64,000 nt of DNA from Polyangiaceae bacterium. Lineage in GTDB: Bacteria > Myxococcota_A > Polyangia > Polyangiales > Polyangiaceae. The notes beneath the pieces are model-generated. The model worked only from the letters and a program-made list of their open reading frames with translations. It was not told the DNA's origin and made no database searches. Position 1 is the stretch's first letter. Every line of letters starts with the position of its first letter. Of this stretch, positions 54,819 through 64,000 are shown piece by piece. Position numbers and translations under genes: made by a program. Location: the NCBI GenBank assembly GCA_016712345.1, contig JADJRH010000011.1, positions 682,001-746,000 of the forward strand. The letters run 5' to 3'.

Positions 54819-55139
54819 ACGTAATAGCCGCCTTGCAACGACCCGAAGCGCTTCTGTCTACTGTCGCCTCAACTTCAACTCGGAGGCACGGAGGACACGG
54901 AGTTTCACTGAGATTTTTATATTTCGGGCTGCAACTGGCTTGAGGCATCGCCGGTCGTTGCGGCGCGTCGCGGGGCTTCGTCACGCCACTTTTTGTGATC
55001 GGCAAACCCTCGCCCGGCCATTGCCTTCGACTGTGAAAGCGGCGCCACCGCACAATATCGCGCGGAAACTTTTCCTTCTGAGTGGCATGCCGTGATACTT
55101 GAGGGCGCCCCTGGGGCAATCCCTTAGGAGAACCAGCAC
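54819..55139. other. gene-free stretch with dispersed GGAGGCACGGAGG motif
   Basis: No gene is seen. GGAGGCACGGAGGACACGGA at 54882 recurs at 57455, in each case followed by a TTTCGG or TTTGTTG tract and GGGCTGCAA. The last 20 bases contain AGGAG, the ribosome-binding site of the next gene. Confidence 0.6.
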
Positions 55140-57011
55140 GTGATCGCCCGCACCCCTCGGACTTCTCGCATTCTTTTAGCGCTCGGCCTCGTTGGCCTTT
55201 TCATCGCCGCCGATGCGTCGGCCGCAGGTGAAAAAGACGCTGAAGCCAACAAGCTTTACGACGCCGCGATGAACGACGACTACCTCAACGTCGAACTCGC
55301 AAAGGCCGAAAAAAAGCTCCAAGACGCCATTAAAAAGTGCGCCGGCGACGCTTGCAGTCCCAAAGTCCTCGCCAAAGTGTACCTCGGCCTCGGCGTCATC
55401 CACTTCGCCAACAACAAGGCCGACGCCGCAAAAGAGTCGTTCATCGCCGGCCTCAAAATCGATGGCAGCGCCGCGCTCGACGCGACGTTCAAAGGCGCTG
55501 AAATCGACAAGATCTTCGATGAAGCCAAAAAAGCTGCCGGTGGCAGCGGCTCATCCGGTTCCGGCGGCAAAGGCGGCGACACCGGCTCCGGCGGTGAAGC
55601 CGGCGGCGGCCCCTCAAAGCCCGGCGGTGACCTCAAACACAACCCCGTGGCCGAACAACGCACCAACACGCCGGTGCCCATCTACATCGAGGTTCCGGCC
55701 GACCTCGGCGTCAAAAAAGTCACCGTTCGCTACAAGCCCTTCGGCGCCACCGCGTGGAAGCCGCTCGACATGAAAAAGGTCGGCGACGGCTGGGGCATTG
55801 AAATCCCCTGCACCGACGCCACCACCACCGGCAACCTCAAATATTACATCACCGCCGACGACGACGCCGGCACCGTTGCCACCGCAGGCTCGCGCAACGA
55901 GCCGTACACCGTGGCGATCAAAAACGAGATCGACGCCGATCCGCCTTCGCTCCCCGGCCAAAAGCCCCCCAAACAATGCGACGCCGTGGGCGGTGATTGC
56001 GTGCCCGGCTTTCCCGGCTGCGTCGATTCAAGCTGTCAAGCCGACGCCGATTGCAAAGGCGGCCTTTTCTGCTCCAAAAAAGAAGGCGACGACGAAGGAA
56101 CCTGCAAGCGCAGAGCCACAGAAGGCAAAGACTGGGGCGCCTCTTGCAGCGATTCTTCCGAGTGCAAAGCGGGCCTCGGCTGTGCCGACGGCACCTGCCA
56201 AGAAGGCGCCGGGAGCGACGGCCCCAAAGAAACCAAAAAACGCCTCAACATGATCAGCGTCGACCTCAACCTCGACCTGCTTCTCATCGGCAGCCGCGAC
56301 CTCGTTTGCTCCCCCAAAGACGCCGCCGGCAACGTGAGCGACGGCTCGTACGTGTGTTTTTACACCGGTGAAGATCCCGCACGAAAGGGCCAGTTTTACG
56401 GCGTCCCCGCCGATCAACAGGGCACCAACGGCGTCACCGGCGGCTTCGGTTACGCAGGTGTACGCTTCGGCGCCGGGTTCGATCGCCAGCTCACCCAAAA
56501 GCTCAACATCACCCTCGGCCTTCACGTCGGTTTCGCCATCAGCGACTTCCCCGGCTCACCCACCGCACCCAACAGCACCCAAGCCAAGTTCGGCCACTCT
56601 CAAGCCAACGGATTCCTCCCGTTTTGGATTGAAGGCCGCGCCGGGTACAACCTCTTCGGCGGTTGGGTCGAAAAAATGAAATTCAAGCCGTACGGCTACG
56701 TCGGCTTCGGCGTCGGCCAAGTCAACGCCGGCGTGCCTGTCACCGTTTGCGACACCAAAACGCCGGCCGGTGACAACATCACGGCCAACCAATCTTCCAA
56801 CGGCTGCCCCTCCAACGGCGGCAACGGTTCCGTTTTCCAAAACGTCACCGCCTACCAAATCACAGGCCTCAACTACATCCCCATCGGCCTCGGCAGCACC
56901 TTCGGCATCACCGACGCATTCGGTGTCAAAGCCGAGCTGCGCGTCCTCTTCATGGTGCCCACCTTCGGCGTCGTGTTCCAGCCCAGCATCGGCCCTGTGT
57001 ACGCATTCTAA
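55140..57011 (+). CDS. outer-membrane beta-barrel-type protein with Cys-rich middle
   Basis: A 623-residue protein. Signal peptide (RILLALGLVGLFIAADASA), then a TPR-like helical domain (30-120), a Gly/Ser linker, an Ig-like beta region (VPIYIEVPADLGVKKVTVRY), a Cys-rich segment with dickkopf-like spacing (CQADADCKGGLFC, CSDSSECKAGLGC), and a C-terminal beta-rich region ending FQPSIGPVYAF, whose final Phe is typical of outer-membrane barrels. GTG 55140 has AGGAG nine bases upstream. A myxobacterial surface protein of unknown role. Confidence 0.85.
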   Translation: MIARTPRTSRILLALGLVGLFIAADASAAGEKDAEANKLYDAAMNDDYLNVELAKAEKKLQDAIKKCAGDACSPKVLAKVYLGLGVIHFANNKADAAKESFIAGLKIDGSAALDATFKGAEIDKIFDEAKKAAGGSGSSGSGGKGGDTGSGGEAGGGPSKPGGDLKHNPVAEQRTNTPVPIYIEVPADLGVKKVTVRYKPFGATAWKPLDMKKVGDGWGIEIPCTDATTTGNLKYYITADDDAGTVATAGSRNEPYTVAIKNEIDADPPSLPGQKPPKQCDAVGGDCVPGFPGCVDSSCQADADCKGGLFCSKKEGDDEGTCKRRATEGKDWGASCSDSSECKAGLGCADGTCQEGAGSDGPKETKKRLNMISVDLNLDLLLIGSRDLVCSPKDAAGNVSDGSYVCFYTGEDPARKGQFYGVPADQQGTNGVTGGFGYAGVRFGAGFDRQLTQKLNITLGLHVGFAISDFPGSPTAPNSTQAKFGHSQANGFLPFWIEGRAGYNLFGGWVEKMKFKPYGYVGFGVGQVNAGVPVTVCDTKTPAGDNITANQSSNGCPSNGGNGSVFQNVTAYQITGLNYIPIGLGSTFGITDAFGVKAELRVLFMVPTFGVVFQPSIGPVYAF

Positions 57012-57034
57012 CAAGCGTACACATTCTCGATCGA

Positions 57035-57074
57035 CATCCCTCGCGTACACACGTCATCCCTCGCGTACACACGT
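57035..57074. repeat. 20-bp direct repeat, 2 copies
   Basis: CATCCCTCGCGTACACACGT occurs twice in direct succession after the outer-membrane protein gene. The rest of 57012-57454 shows no gene on either strand. Confidence 0.8.
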
Positions 57075-57454
57075 CTCGTCGAGACGCCCGGCACCGCCAC
57101 GCAACGACCGGACGCGTTTCGAACTCTGTGACGTCTCTTCACCACGGAGTTCCCCAGCGGCGCATGCGCCTCATTCGAACGGCGAGTAACTCGTTGCGGT
57201 TGAGTTGTCGATGCAGCAGAAAAGAGCCCGTTCTGGGAGGTCCGGCGACTTGAGATGTCCATCACGTCGCCATCCACCGGTCTCGCCGGTCTCTCGTTTT
57301 CGTCGTGGCTGCGCTCGCCACAGAACTCCATCTGGAGAACCCGACGCGCCACGCTGTTCGCTTTTCCGCTTGGCGACGGGCAAGGGTGTCCCAAACGTCT
57401 CGACAAGACTGGATCCGTGCCTTGCAGAACGTTCCGCTAAAGGGAAGTTACCTA

Positions 57455-57621
57455 GGAGGCACGGAGGACACGGAGGGTCACGGAGTATTTCGGTTTGTTG
57501 GGCTGCAATGGGTACACATCACCCAAAGGTTCCGGCCTGGCAGGTGATCGGGCTCTGCAAGCCGATTGCAGCCTGAAGTACAAAAAATTCCGTGGATCTC
57601 CGTGAACTCAGTGCCTCCGTG
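57455..57621. repeat. palindromic dispersed repeat
   Basis: The segment starts GGAGGCACGGAGGACACGGA and ends CTCCGTGAACTCAGTGCCTC, an imperfect inverted pair. Inside, GGGCTGCAATGG and CCGATTGCAGCCTG form a second inverted pair. The start is shared with 54882. It is a non-coding hairpin element of about 167 bp. The stretch 57622-57803 shows nothing further. Confidence 0.65.
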
Positions 57622-57803
57622 TTGGATACGATGCGTCAGGTGGCAGGGCATTTCAGGTCGTTGCGGGGCCTCCCCCAGAAACTCTGCGCGTGTCTCAACA
57701 GGTGCCCCCCGGGGCGGCATGCGTACGCATGCCGCGGCCCCCCAAGCGTCGTGCTCGCTTCGCTCCGCGCGCCGCGGGGGGCTGCGCTGTGTACTCATTG
57801 CGT

Positions 57804-59429
57804 TCAGCCCAGCGTCAGCGCTTGGATCTCGGCGTCGAAGCCGCCCATGTCCACGATATGTGCGCGGCGCATTGCAAAGCCCGCGTTTTCAGCCACCTCG
57901 CGCGTGAAACGCGGAAACGGGCTCACCCACACAAGCCGCCCGCCCCCTTTCGAGAGCGAGCGAGCCGCCGCGCGCACAAAGGTCGCCAACATCTCGCCCA
58001 AATCGGCCTCGCGGTGAACGCGCCTGCCCATCGGCGGATTGCTGATGATCAACGTCGGCCGCACCCCTTGCGGCGCGCCTTTCGAAGCGTCGTGAACACG
58101 CAGGTCCGGGTTGTGTACACCACACGCTTCCAGGTTCTTGCGCGCAACATCGAGCGCGCGCGGGTCAAGGTCCGTTCCGACGAGCAACTTGTATGGCCCG
58201 CGCAGCGCGCGCTCGCACAACTCAAGGCCCGACCCCACGAACGGATCCCACACCACCTCACCGGCCTCCACGCCCGCCACAAACGCGAGCGCCGCCGCGA
58301 TCGTGGGATGCGACGCCGCAGGCACATCGCCGCTTCGATATGCAAACCGCGGGTCGTCCAGCTCCATTTGCCACTCCGCGGCCACATGATCCGGCCCTTC
58401 GCGCAGCACCACCTGCCACGGCGCATCCGACGGATCGTTGATGAGCGCCGCGTTGTGTACACTCACCGCCTCGGCGATCTGCACCACTTCGGAGCGGCGT
58501 TTTCCACCGTCCGCCCATCCAATGCGATAGCGCACAGGGCCTTCGGTGAGCGCCTCGGCGAGCTGAGCTGTCACACCCCCGGCGATCGCGCGGGCGGCGA
58601 CTTTTGGCCCGTGGCCGGCGGCTCGCTCCTCGGGCAAACTCGCGCTGAGCCACAGGCGTGATGTGTACACACTGTTCAACGCGCCTCGCAGCACCACCTG
58701 CGCCGCCGTGCTGCCGCCGCTTCGATGGGTGATCACGGGTGAAAGCGCCGCCGCCTCTTCGAGCAGCACCGGCAACATGCCGCGCCGGCATGAGAGCCAC
58801 ACCGTCAGTCCGCCCTCGATCGAGCGCGAAGCATCGATGCGGCTCGGGGTTTCGCGCGCGCCGGGCCGCATGACGCGCACCTTGGCTTTTCGAATCTCCA
58901 GCGCGGTGCGCTCGTCGGCGGCATCGGTGTGTACACCGGCGAGCGCTGCTTCGGCGGCGGGTCCGCCCACCTTTCCAAGCGCCTCGATCATCGCCGCGCG
59001 CGCCCCGGCGTGGGTTTCACGCGCGAGCGCGTCGGCGAGCGAGGTCGCCACGTCGCGCTGAACGCGTTCGCGCGCGAGGCCATCGGCAGCTCGTTTGCGC
59101 ACGGCGGGGTTGTCGTCGCCGAGCGCGCGTTTGAAAAACGCGCGCTCGGCGTCCGACAACCCCGCCCCCACCAAGCGACCCACGAGGCCGACGAGCCGCG
59201 CCCGAGCCTCGGGCTCCGCGCCGTCGTAACGCGCCATGGCTTGGTCAGCGGCTGGGCGGGGGGTGCGGCGGAGCGCGCGAAGCGAAGCTTCGCGCTGCTC
59301 CGCCGCACCCCCCGCCACCCGATCAAGCAACGCGGGCACATCATGAATTGAAGGCGTAAAGCCCGGATCGGTCATCTTGGCGTCGAGATCGGGGCTTGGG
59401 GCGCGGCGCGTCACGCGGCGAGCCTCCAT
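57804..59429 (-). CDS. HEAT-repeat / RlmKL-TrmN-type RNA methyltransferase-like protein
   Basis: About 541 residues. The N-terminal 180 residues are Ala-rich HEAT-like helices (AVRKRAADGLARERVQRDVA). A THUMP-like middle part is followed by a SAM-dependent methyltransferase: VVWDPFVGSGLELCERAL, LLVGTDLDPRALDVARKN, and NPPMG in place of the usual N/DPPY. This fits the RlmK/L-TrmN family acting on rRNA or tRNA guanines. The start is uncertain: ATG 59429 or 59375, neither with a strong ribosome-binding site. Four GTGTACAC octamers lie within the gene. Confidence 0.8.
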   Translation of the reverse strand: MEARRVTRRAPSPDLDAKMTDPGFTPSIHDVPALLDRVAGGAAEQREASLRALRRTPRPAADQAMARYDGAEPEARARLVGLVGRLVGAGLSDAERAFFKRALGDDNPAVRKRAADGLARERVQRDVATSLADALARETHAGARAAMIEALGKVGGPAAEAALAGVHTDAADERTALEIRKAKVRVMRPGARETPSRIDASRSIEGGLTVWLSCRRGMLPVLLEEAAALSPVITHRSGGSTAAQVVLRGALNSVYTSRLWLSASLPEERAAGHGPKVAARAIAGGVTAQLAEALTEGPVRYRIGWADGGKRRSEVVQIAEAVSVHNAALINDPSDAPWQVVLREGPDHVAAEWQMELDDPRFAYRSGDVPAASHPTIAAALAFVAGVEAGEVVWDPFVGSGLELCERALRGPYKLLVGTDLDPRALDVARKNLEACGVHNPDLRVHDASKGAPQGVRPTLIISNPPMGRRVHREADLGEMLATFVRAAARSLSKGGGRLVWVSPFPRFTREVAENAGFAMRRAHIVDMGGFDAEIQALTLG

Positions 59430-59529
59430 CGGTTTACGCCCGCAATCAAATAAAGAACTCAATTGTGTACACCCGCGAGCGCTGTGCACCAACAAAGCGC
59501 GCTCCCATTCGCGGCCCAAATGTGTACAC
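58123..59529. repeat. cluster of GTGTACAC octamers
   Basis: The palindrome GTGTACAC occurs at 58123, 58455, 58663, 58929, 59465 and 59522, and again at 62854. The first four are inside the methyltransferase gene; the next two are upstream of it. Confidence 0.75.
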
Positions 59530-59702
59530 AATTTGCGGATGTTTCATCCCGAATGCAATTGGAGTGCCGCTCGAAAGTCTTCCCACCCGCAACGTTCCGC
59601 ACCCTTAAATCTCCGCTGCGAGAACGTTGAGCGCGTTTGTGACACGCTTTAAATCAAGGCATTTCGAGTTGACCCGCCCATCGTTGGGCGTACTTTTTCG
59701 GG

Positions 59703-61316
59703 ATGCTTTTTTCCTTATCGAGATCAAAATCCTTCATTTGTAGCGGGCTATTCACCGCGCTTGCAGCAGTGATGACACCCGCCTGTGACGGCGACACCAC
59801 CATTGATTTCACCGGAACCGGCGGCGAAAACAACACGACGTCAAGCTCGGGCACGGGGGCAGGAGGTGGCACCGGCGCCGCGGGCGGCACCGGCGCCGCG
59901 AGCAGCACCGGCGCAGGGGGCGATGGGGGCGCGGGCGGTGCAACCACAAGCGGGACCGGTGGAATGGCTTGTGTACCCAAACCTGAAACGTGCCTCACAA
60001 CGGCCGATGAAGACTGCGACGGCACGGAGTGCTCGTTCTGGGGTCGTTCGTTTCAGGGACTTGAAGGGCAGTGGCCAAAGGGGATCGCCGTCACGTCGGC
60101 CGGCGATGTGTACTTTTCTGCGTACCTTGGGTTTGGGGACGCAACGTTTGAGTTTGGCGGCAATACGTTCACCAAGCCGCGTGCGGGCGTGGCGAAACTT
60201 GGGCCGGCCAACGACGAGCAGTGGATTCGCCTGTTGCCGAGCGTGGGGCTGATTGCGGCGACGCCTGAAGGGAACGTCATTGTCGAAGCGCGGCTCAGCG
60301 AGCCGATCGATATCGACGGGACGGTGATCACACCCTCTCCAACAGGGTTTTCCACGGCGATTTTGTGTTTTGCGCCCGACGGCACCTTGATCTGGCACCG
60401 GCTCATGGTTGCCAACAAAAATCTGAATGTGACCGGTTTGGCGGCGGGCCCCGGCGATCGGCTGGCGATGGGCGGCAACGCCGACGCGAGCGTCTCCTAT
60501 GACGGTCAGAACATTGTTCCCGGCACCATGGGTGACTTCCTCCTGGCGATCGACACGACCACCGGCGCCCTTGTGTGGAAGCACTTTTTCGAAGCGACCG
60601 ACTACCTCCGTTTTATCTACGCGTTGGCGATCGCGCCGGACGGGATCGTCCACGTCGGCGGTTTTTATCAGGGCGCACCGGACTTCGGTGGAGGGCCTTT
60701 GCCGGCTGCCGGCGATTTGGACGGGTTTTTGGCGCAGTTTGACAGTCAGGGAAACCATCTTTCGAGCGTCAGGTTCTGTGACGGAGGGTGCGGGGCTTAC
60801 AAACTCGTGCCCGTGTCCGGGGGGGACGTGATTGTGAGCGGCTTTTTTGATACTCCAACCGCGTTTGGGACCGACGTGTTTGTGCCAACCGGCCAGGACA
60901 CGTTTGTTGCGCGGCTGTCTTCCCAGGGCGAAGTCGTCTGGATCCATCCGTACGACCCCAAGAACAATGGCATAAGAACCCCGGACATCGTGGTGAACGA
61001 AAACGAAGAGGTCACACTCACATTTGGAATGAAAGACGCCATCGACTTGGGGGGTGGGCCGCTGGCTCCCATCGGTGGTTCCGATCTGCTGGTGGCCAAG
61101 CTCGGGCCGAGCGGCGAACACATGTGGAGCCGCCGATTTGGGGCGCCAAACACGTTCATCATTCCACATGAGATCTACGTTGCGTTGCACCCGGGCGGCG
61201 AAGCGACGCTGGCGCTGAGCTACGCGGGAGCGGTGGACTTTGGCGCGGGTGCTCTCCCTATCACGCCGGCACCGGATGGGTCGAACGATGTGGCCCTCGT
61301 GCGCCTGGCACCTTGA
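59703..61316 (+). CDS. lipoprotein with propeller-type (SBBP-like) repeats
   Basis: A 537-residue protein. The signal peptide ends at PAC (about 26-28). A Gly/Thr/Ala/Ser linker (GTGAGGGTGAAGGTG) comes next, then CVPKPETCLTTADEDCDGTEC, and a series of beta units (GIAVTSAGDVYFSAYLG, LAIAPDGIVHVGGFYQG, SSQGEVVWIHPY), as in the myxobacterial family of surface propeller proteins. Probably attached to the cell surface. Its role is unknown; adhesion or sensing is possible. Confidence 0.85.
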   Translation: MLFSLSRSKSFICSGLFTALAAVMTPACDGDTTIDFTGTGGENNTTSSSGTGAGGGTGAAGGTGAASSTGAGGDGGAGGATTSGTGGMACVPKPETCLTTADEDCDGTECSFWGRSFQGLEGQWPKGIAVTSAGDVYFSAYLGFGDATFEFGGNTFTKPRAGVAKLGPANDEQWIRLLPSVGLIAATPEGNVIVEARLSEPIDIDGTVITPSPTGFSTAILCFAPDGTLIWHRLMVANKNLNVTGLAAGPGDRLAMGGNADASVSYDGQNIVPGTMGDFLLAIDTTTGALVWKHFFEATDYLRFIYALAIAPDGIVHVGGFYQGAPDFGGGPLPAAGDLDGFLAQFDSQGNHLSSVRFCDGGCGAYKLVPVSGGDVIVSGFFDTPTAFGTDVFVPTGQDTFVARLSSQGEVVWIHPYDPKNNGIRTPDIVVNENEEVTLTFGMKDAIDLGGGPLAPIGGSDLLVAKLGPSGEHMWSRRFGAPNTFIIPHEIYVALHPGGEATLALSYAGAVDFGAGALPITPAPDGSNDVALVRLAP

Positions 61317-61438
61317 CCCCGGCGCTCGCACGTTGCCTGAGGGTATACTTGGAGTGCCTTGACGGTGGGGGCCGGGGCCTCGAAGGACAAAGCACCCGAC
61401 GACTTGCTGACAGGGTAGGGTAGGGATGGTTGAGTATA

Positions 61439-64000
61439 CTATTCAGGACAGATGCAGAAAACGGTAAGGTTCTGACAGTCAAACGAGCAGTCATTGTCGA
61501 GAGCGCATCCTGTTTGACCTGGGCAGTTGCATGCGGGATTGCTGCATGAAACAGGGCTTGCAGAATCACCGTCGCACACTTCACCGGAATCGATAACGCC
61601 GTTTCCACAACCGAGCGGGGCCACGGGTACCGTTTGAAGGGCAGCGGAGCTGAAACGCGTTCCCTTGTGGGTTTGTACAGAAACTTGGGCGCTGCCAAAA
61701 TATCCAGATGGCAGGGGGAAAGTTCGATTGACGACCATCTGGTAAGGCGCGTTCATGGTGTGGAGCAGTGCACCTGAGTTTACGTCGGTGATCTGAACGA
61801 GGAAGTCGTCACCGGCCTGGTTGAGGCTGGCCGTGGTCATGCCCAGGGAGATATCTTCCCAATTGCATTGAATTGTTCCTCCGGTGGGTGACTTACAGCG
61901 CAAAACAACAGGTTTTTGAAGATCTCCCGTGTCAGCCGCAATCACAGTTTGGTTGAAGTTGAATGCCGAGTTGAGTTCAGGGGCGAAACATTCGAGTCGA
62001 CCCTCCACCTGATGCGGCGTCATTGTGTGGGCGATTTGAGCGTCGTTAAACCCGTGGAAGCGCATTGTATCTACCCACGCCGGGAATACGTGTTCGGACT
62101 TGAGGCCGGTGAGAACCGGGGCGCGAGCTACCCATTTGGTAATAAACGTTTTGAGCGCCGAGCCGGGCAGGCGAACGTTTTCATCGTTTTGACGTTGGGA
62201 CCGACCGGGTTGGGGGAGTATTTGGGGTGGAGAAGCGAGTTGAAACGGGTGGGCCACGCTGAAAATGCCTTCACCGGTAAAGGGGCTAATCACAAAGGGA
62301 GGGTCTACCGTTACAAACTTCCATATTCCACCACCATTGGGTAGGTTTTGATTGGGCGAAAGCGTGTCCAGAGGGTGACCGTCAAACATGTCCATCAGCC
62401 ACCCGGTGTACGCTCCCGACGCCGCGTCGTGACAGTCCTGGTTATCCTGCGGACATTCAAAGCCGATCTGACCTGTTGAATCGGTGATTGAACATGCCGG
62501 CAATTGGGGCGTGTTCGAGGCGTTTTCGAGCGTGGGAAACACGTCGTTGTGCTCCAAACAATCGTTGTCAATTGGATGGGTAGAGTCGCCGTCGCAGTAG
62601 TGCGCGGGTACACTGCCAATGACCGCGCCGCTTCCATCGTGCAGTGGAACGAACAGATCGGAGCTGTTTTCCGGGTCTAAATAATTGGAAAGTCCGGTGG
62701 TTTGAGCTGCAACAAAGTCGGCGAATCCTTCATTCAACCAACTGGCTTCGTGTTCAACACCGCGGTCGCCGCCGCCGATTTGGGGAAGAAGCGTTTCCAA
62801 GATCACATCTGTCCAGGCACTCTCGAATCGCGTAGGAGCTTTTTCGGCAATCAGTGTACACAATCCAAAATGGCCATATTCGTGGGAGATAATGCCGCGG
62901 CTCTTGAGTAGGTCGTCGGTAATGACGATATCCACGTGCCCCAGTGTCAACTCGGCGAGGATGGCGACAGTCAGGCCGGCGGCGATGACCGCGGGTGCGT
63001 CGAGTACCAAGCCGAGCCCGCCGACTGTTGCCGCAAACGTTGCCGCCGGGATGAATCCGTAATAGCTTCCGCACGACACGAAGGCGCCGGCGGATCGAAA
63101 GATGTTGGCCACCGGGCCGACAAGCACGCGGGTTCTCTTCCCCTGGTGTTGGGCCACATCCCGCATCCAGTTTTGATTGTCGTTGATCGTGGCGAACAAA
63201 GCCGATCTCGCGTCGAGGGTGGTGAGCGTTTCGTTTGCGGCGGCTGAATAACTTGACTGTCCAGTGGAGTTTGTCACCCCGCAGACTTTCGTGGCAAAGT
63301 AGAAGTCGTCGGTGACTTGGGCGCTGTTGCTGCGGTGTTTGACGCACCAGGTGACCACCGAGTTTTTCTTGAGGCTGACCGCCGCTGTGTTGTTGGCATT
63401 GAGATGCGCCGACGAGTTGAATCCAGATTGTTTGGCGGTGATTTTTGTACCCGCGAGGTCAATCGCCAAACCGCGCCGGGCGCCCCAGCCTTGCACCATG
63501 GGGTGTGGAACTCCGCTTTCGATTCCGCCCAGGCGAAATAAGGGGTCCACATTCATGACATCGAGTTTGACCGTCACATTGACGTTGCGGCTGGCGCGCA
63601 CCGTGGCCGGTGACGTGGCGAGAGACTTCACCTGGGCAATTTCGGTTTTGGCGGTGGTGGAGATGAGTTCCACAGCGTCTACCAGGTCAATGGCAGACTC
63701 AAAATGAGTCCCCTTCAACTGCGCGGCGGTGGGTAGAGGATCGGTAGAATCCGGCAAATCCCACACGAAGCTGCCTTCTTGAAGGTAGTCATACGCAATG
63801 CGGGTAGGGTCGGTGTCGCGCGCTGTCAGCGTGGGAATGGAGCGAAGGGTCACCAGCGGAATCTGACTGTTGCCGGCGAGGGCTTGTGTACGCATCAAGT
63901 TATACACTTTGGCCGGAATGAGTGCGTACACAAGCGCGCCTTGGCCATCATGCGACGAAGTGACCCATACTGGAGCTTTGGGCCACTTGCTTGTGACGGC
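61439..64000 (-). CDS. large zinc metalloprotease-like protein (5' end outside window)
   Basis: At least 853 residues; the frame stays open to the right edge, so the start is outside. The zinc motif HEYGHF (in GIISHEYGHFGLC) and, about 50 residues later, NEGFADFVA with the third ligand Glu, fit a gluzincin-type metallopeptidase. A hydrophobic stretch, APAVIAAGLTVAILAELTLG, lies just before. The C-terminus has a Cys-rich end (CGNGVIDSGEVCDGD, then CPGQTGCALDNDCSFDC) of the kind found in secreted myxobacterial proteins. Probably exported or surface-bound. Confidence 0.8.
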   Translation of the reverse strand, partial: AVTSKWPKAPVWVTSSHDGQGALVYALIPAKVYNLMRTQALAGNSQIPLVTLRSIPTLTARDTDPTRIAYDYLQEGSFVWDLPDSTDPLPTAAQLKGTHFESAIDLVDAVELISTTAKTEIAQVKSLATSPATVRASRNVNVTVKLDVMNVDPLFRLGGIESGVPHPMVQGWGARRGLAIDLAGTKITAKQSGFNSSAHLNANNTAAVSLKKNSVVTWCVKHRSNSAQVTDDFYFATKVCGVTNSTGQSSYSAAANETLTTLDARSALFATINDNQNWMRDVAQHQGKRTRVLVGPVANIFRSAGAFVSCGSYYGFIPAATFAATVGGLGLVLDAPAVIAAGLTVAILAELTLGHVDIVITDDLLKSRGIISHEYGHFGLCTLIAEKAPTRFESAWTDVILETLLPQIGGGDRGVEHEASWLNEGFADFVAAQTTGLSNYLDPENSSDLFVPLHDGSGAVIGSVPAHYCDGDSTHPIDNDCLEHNDVFPTLENASNTPQLPACSITDSTGQIGFECPQDNQDCHDAASGAYTGWLMDMFDGHPLDTLSPNQNLPNGGGIWKFVTVDPPFVISPFTGEGIFSVAHPFQLASPPQILPQPGRSQRQNDENVRLPGSALKTFITKWVARAPVLTGLKSEHVFPAWVDTMRFHGFNDAQIAHTMTPHQVEGRLECFAPELNSAFNFNQTVIAADTGDLQKPVVLRCKSPTGGTIQCNWEDISLGMTTASLNQAGDDFLVQITDVNSGALLHTMNAPYQMVVNRTFPLPSGYFGSAQVSVQTHKGTRFSSAALQTVPVAPLGCGNGVIDSGEVCDGDSASPVSCSNPACNCPGQTGCALDNDCSFDCQNLTVFCICPE

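Overview
The window looks like a piece of a GC-rich myxobacterial chromosome (Myxococcota, probably a Polyangiales relative). The evidence is Cys-rich and Gly/Ala/Ser-rich lipoproteins, an OmpA-family lipoprotein with calcium-binding repeats, an AgmX-like lipoprotein, LRR proteins and many GTG starts. This is inference from gene style: no rRNA, tRNA or marker gene was seen.

About 3.2-52.2 kb is accessory DNA. Its main feature is a set of plus-strand palindromic sites that look like integron attC sites: ten good ones (6925, 8156, 9922, 13469, 17731, 19151, 39009, 40349, 41931, 52134) and four shorter ones (3235, 11735, 36153, 49394). Most good sites share two unpaired bases (G and A) six bases apart in the left arm. 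Each lies just after a plus-strand gene, as in a cassette array. The cassettes are large and mostly resemble anti-phage genes: PRTase-CE/STAND NTPase, zinc-ribbon + Shedu-like nuclease, TIR + YbaK-like deacylase, DUF4365-like nuclease, TIR + Ser/Thr kinase, a GmrSD C-terminal remnant, subtilase + propeller repeats, two unknown proteins (one HEPN-like) and HEPN/NB-ARC/TPR. A group II intron sits at the 3' edge of one attC. No integrase gene is visible.

Between the cassette groups (19.4-36 kb and 42-49 kb) are a DUF6968-like gene with an early stop, a VapBC remnant, a methyltransferase, a mosaic tandem pair of AAA-ATPase/PD-(D/E)XK genes, a TIR-NACHT-pentapeptide-WD40 gene whose start is cut off by a TAA, lipoproteins, a frameshifted IS481-type element, a decayed toxin/immunity-like pair, an ATPase lacking the Walker A lysine, a three-gene LRR operon and a second copy of an Rpn-like nuclease block. 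A repeat of about 350 bp is present six times, and several families of short tandem repeats and palindromic elements fill the gaps. The left edge (0-2.1 kb) holds an antitoxin, a Cys-rich lipoprotein and decayed lexA and higBA genes.

From 53.2 kb to the right end the DNA is more ordinary: an envelope operon (DUF4398-like and OmpA-family lipoproteins), an outer-membrane protein, a HEAT-repeat/RNA-methyltransferase protein, a propeller lipoprotein and a large secreted-type metalloprotease that runs off the right edge. The octamer GTGTACAC is strongly clustered in this part.
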